64,000 nt of DNA from Yponomeuta sedellus (Eukaryota > Arthropoda > Insecta > Lepidoptera > Yponomeutidae): the NCBI GenBank assembly GCA_934045075.1, contig OW203747.1:11561894-11625893 (forward strand), given 5' to 3'. The notes beneath the pieces are model-generated. The model was not told the origin of the DNA, did no database searches, and saw only the letters and a list, made by a program, of their open reading frames with translations. Positions 63,363 to 64,000 of this stretch are shown piece after piece (the stretch's first letter is position 1; every line of letters starts with the position of its first letter). Both the position numbers and the translations under genes were made by a program.

Positions 63363-64000
63363 GAAGAGATTATAAAGGAATCATGTTTTTATAAATTAAC
63401 ATTTTTATACTTATTAGCTGACGAAAACACGATAGGTTTTCGTAACCTACAAGGAATGTAACAAAACCATGCCCAGCAGTGGTGGGGACATAGGTACAAT
63501 GGGTTGATATCGAAATGTTAAAAACGAACTTAGTTGCAGACGGAAACACATTTAATACAGGAACAGTAACACAAAACATTAGACATACTGACAACATTGA
63601 GACCCTACAAAACATAATACTTAAGGCGCTTTGGGGTGCTAACTAGCGTCACCAAAGGAATAAAAATCATACTACTTAGTTTCATAATACTTTATTTAAG
63701 TAAACATCAACACTCACCTACTACGACAACTATAGTCTAGAACCTAGAACCGTTTTTGGCGTAACTTGATTAACGTCCTAGCTTTTGAGTAGCAGTTCTT
63801 CTTGACTGAATGAGAATGCAAGAATTTCCTATTTTTGGCTATAATTAGAAAATTAATGTAATAAATTCAATTCGCTCAGGCCCGCGCTGAGCACTGTACC
63901 TTTTGCTGCCAACTGCGTATATCATGGGTCACTGTTTATAGGTATAAATTATAAAAAGTGCCAATGACACTGTAAATTATGGTTACCTGGCTGAGACTAG
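63363..64000. other. Right end of window, unassigned
   Basis: Includes a fragment (63630-63690) similar to 17855-17920 (CTAGCG-CACC-AAGGAAT-AAAATCATA). No gene seen. Confidence 0.3.

Overview
The window looks like AT-rich nuclear DNA of a moth or butterfly. Genes are split by introns with GT..AG borders, intergenic and intronic DNA is packed with short retroposons, and many repeat tails (…CCAGCAGTGGAC… followed by GAAGAA or GATGAT runs, and the AATAAGGCCGCC…AATAAAGAATATTC type) are of kinds commonly seen in lepidopteran genomes. There is no sign of operons, CRISPR arrays or prokaryotic genes.

Five host genes can be supported. (1) + strand, 9761-15588: the last five coding exons of an LL5-beta/PHLDB-type gene, ending in a C-terminal PH domain; a possible alternative first coding exon lies at 7312-7380. 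(2) + strand, 26025-27507: a two-exon, 68-residue small subunit of serine palmitoyltransferase (SPTSSA/B-like), easily missed because both exons are tiny. (3) - strand, 28489-29736: a single-exon UBE3D-like (HECT_2) ubiquitin ligase. (4) - strand, 29795-35486: a four-exon scavenger mRNA decapping enzyme (DcpS) of 341 residues with its HIT motif; its stop codon is only 58 bp upstream of the UBE3D start codon. (5) + strand, 50421-58914: the first two exons of a secreted or cell-surface immunoglobulin-domain protein split by an 8.2-kb repeat-filled intron, with a possible third exon at 60151.

The rest is mostly mobile DNA. A full-length, apparently intact LINE of the RNase H-bearing I-like type (20215-25813, 13-bp target duplication, both ORFs open) sits about 210 bp upstream of the SPTSS start codon in the same orientation. 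At least 18 copies or pieces of a ~360-bp SINE occur whose head resembles the internal promoter region of 5S rRNA; one copy has a 12-bp target duplication and a matching near-empty site inside an inverted duplicate 9 kb away. A second family has a tRNA-like core and often occurs as long fold-back dimers. Other families are a classical tRNA-derived SINE, a short element whose 3' end is the C-terminal coding end of a LINE, Helitron-like ends, hAT-like and other inverted-repeat elements (one nested pair with a clear 8-bp target duplication), a Penelope-like remnant and several minisatellites.

The LL5-like gene is unusual in carrying decayed tandem copies of its own exons: about eight copies of the 3' part of one exon with its splice donor (10267-11290), and about four copies of the end of the last exon (15526-16352).
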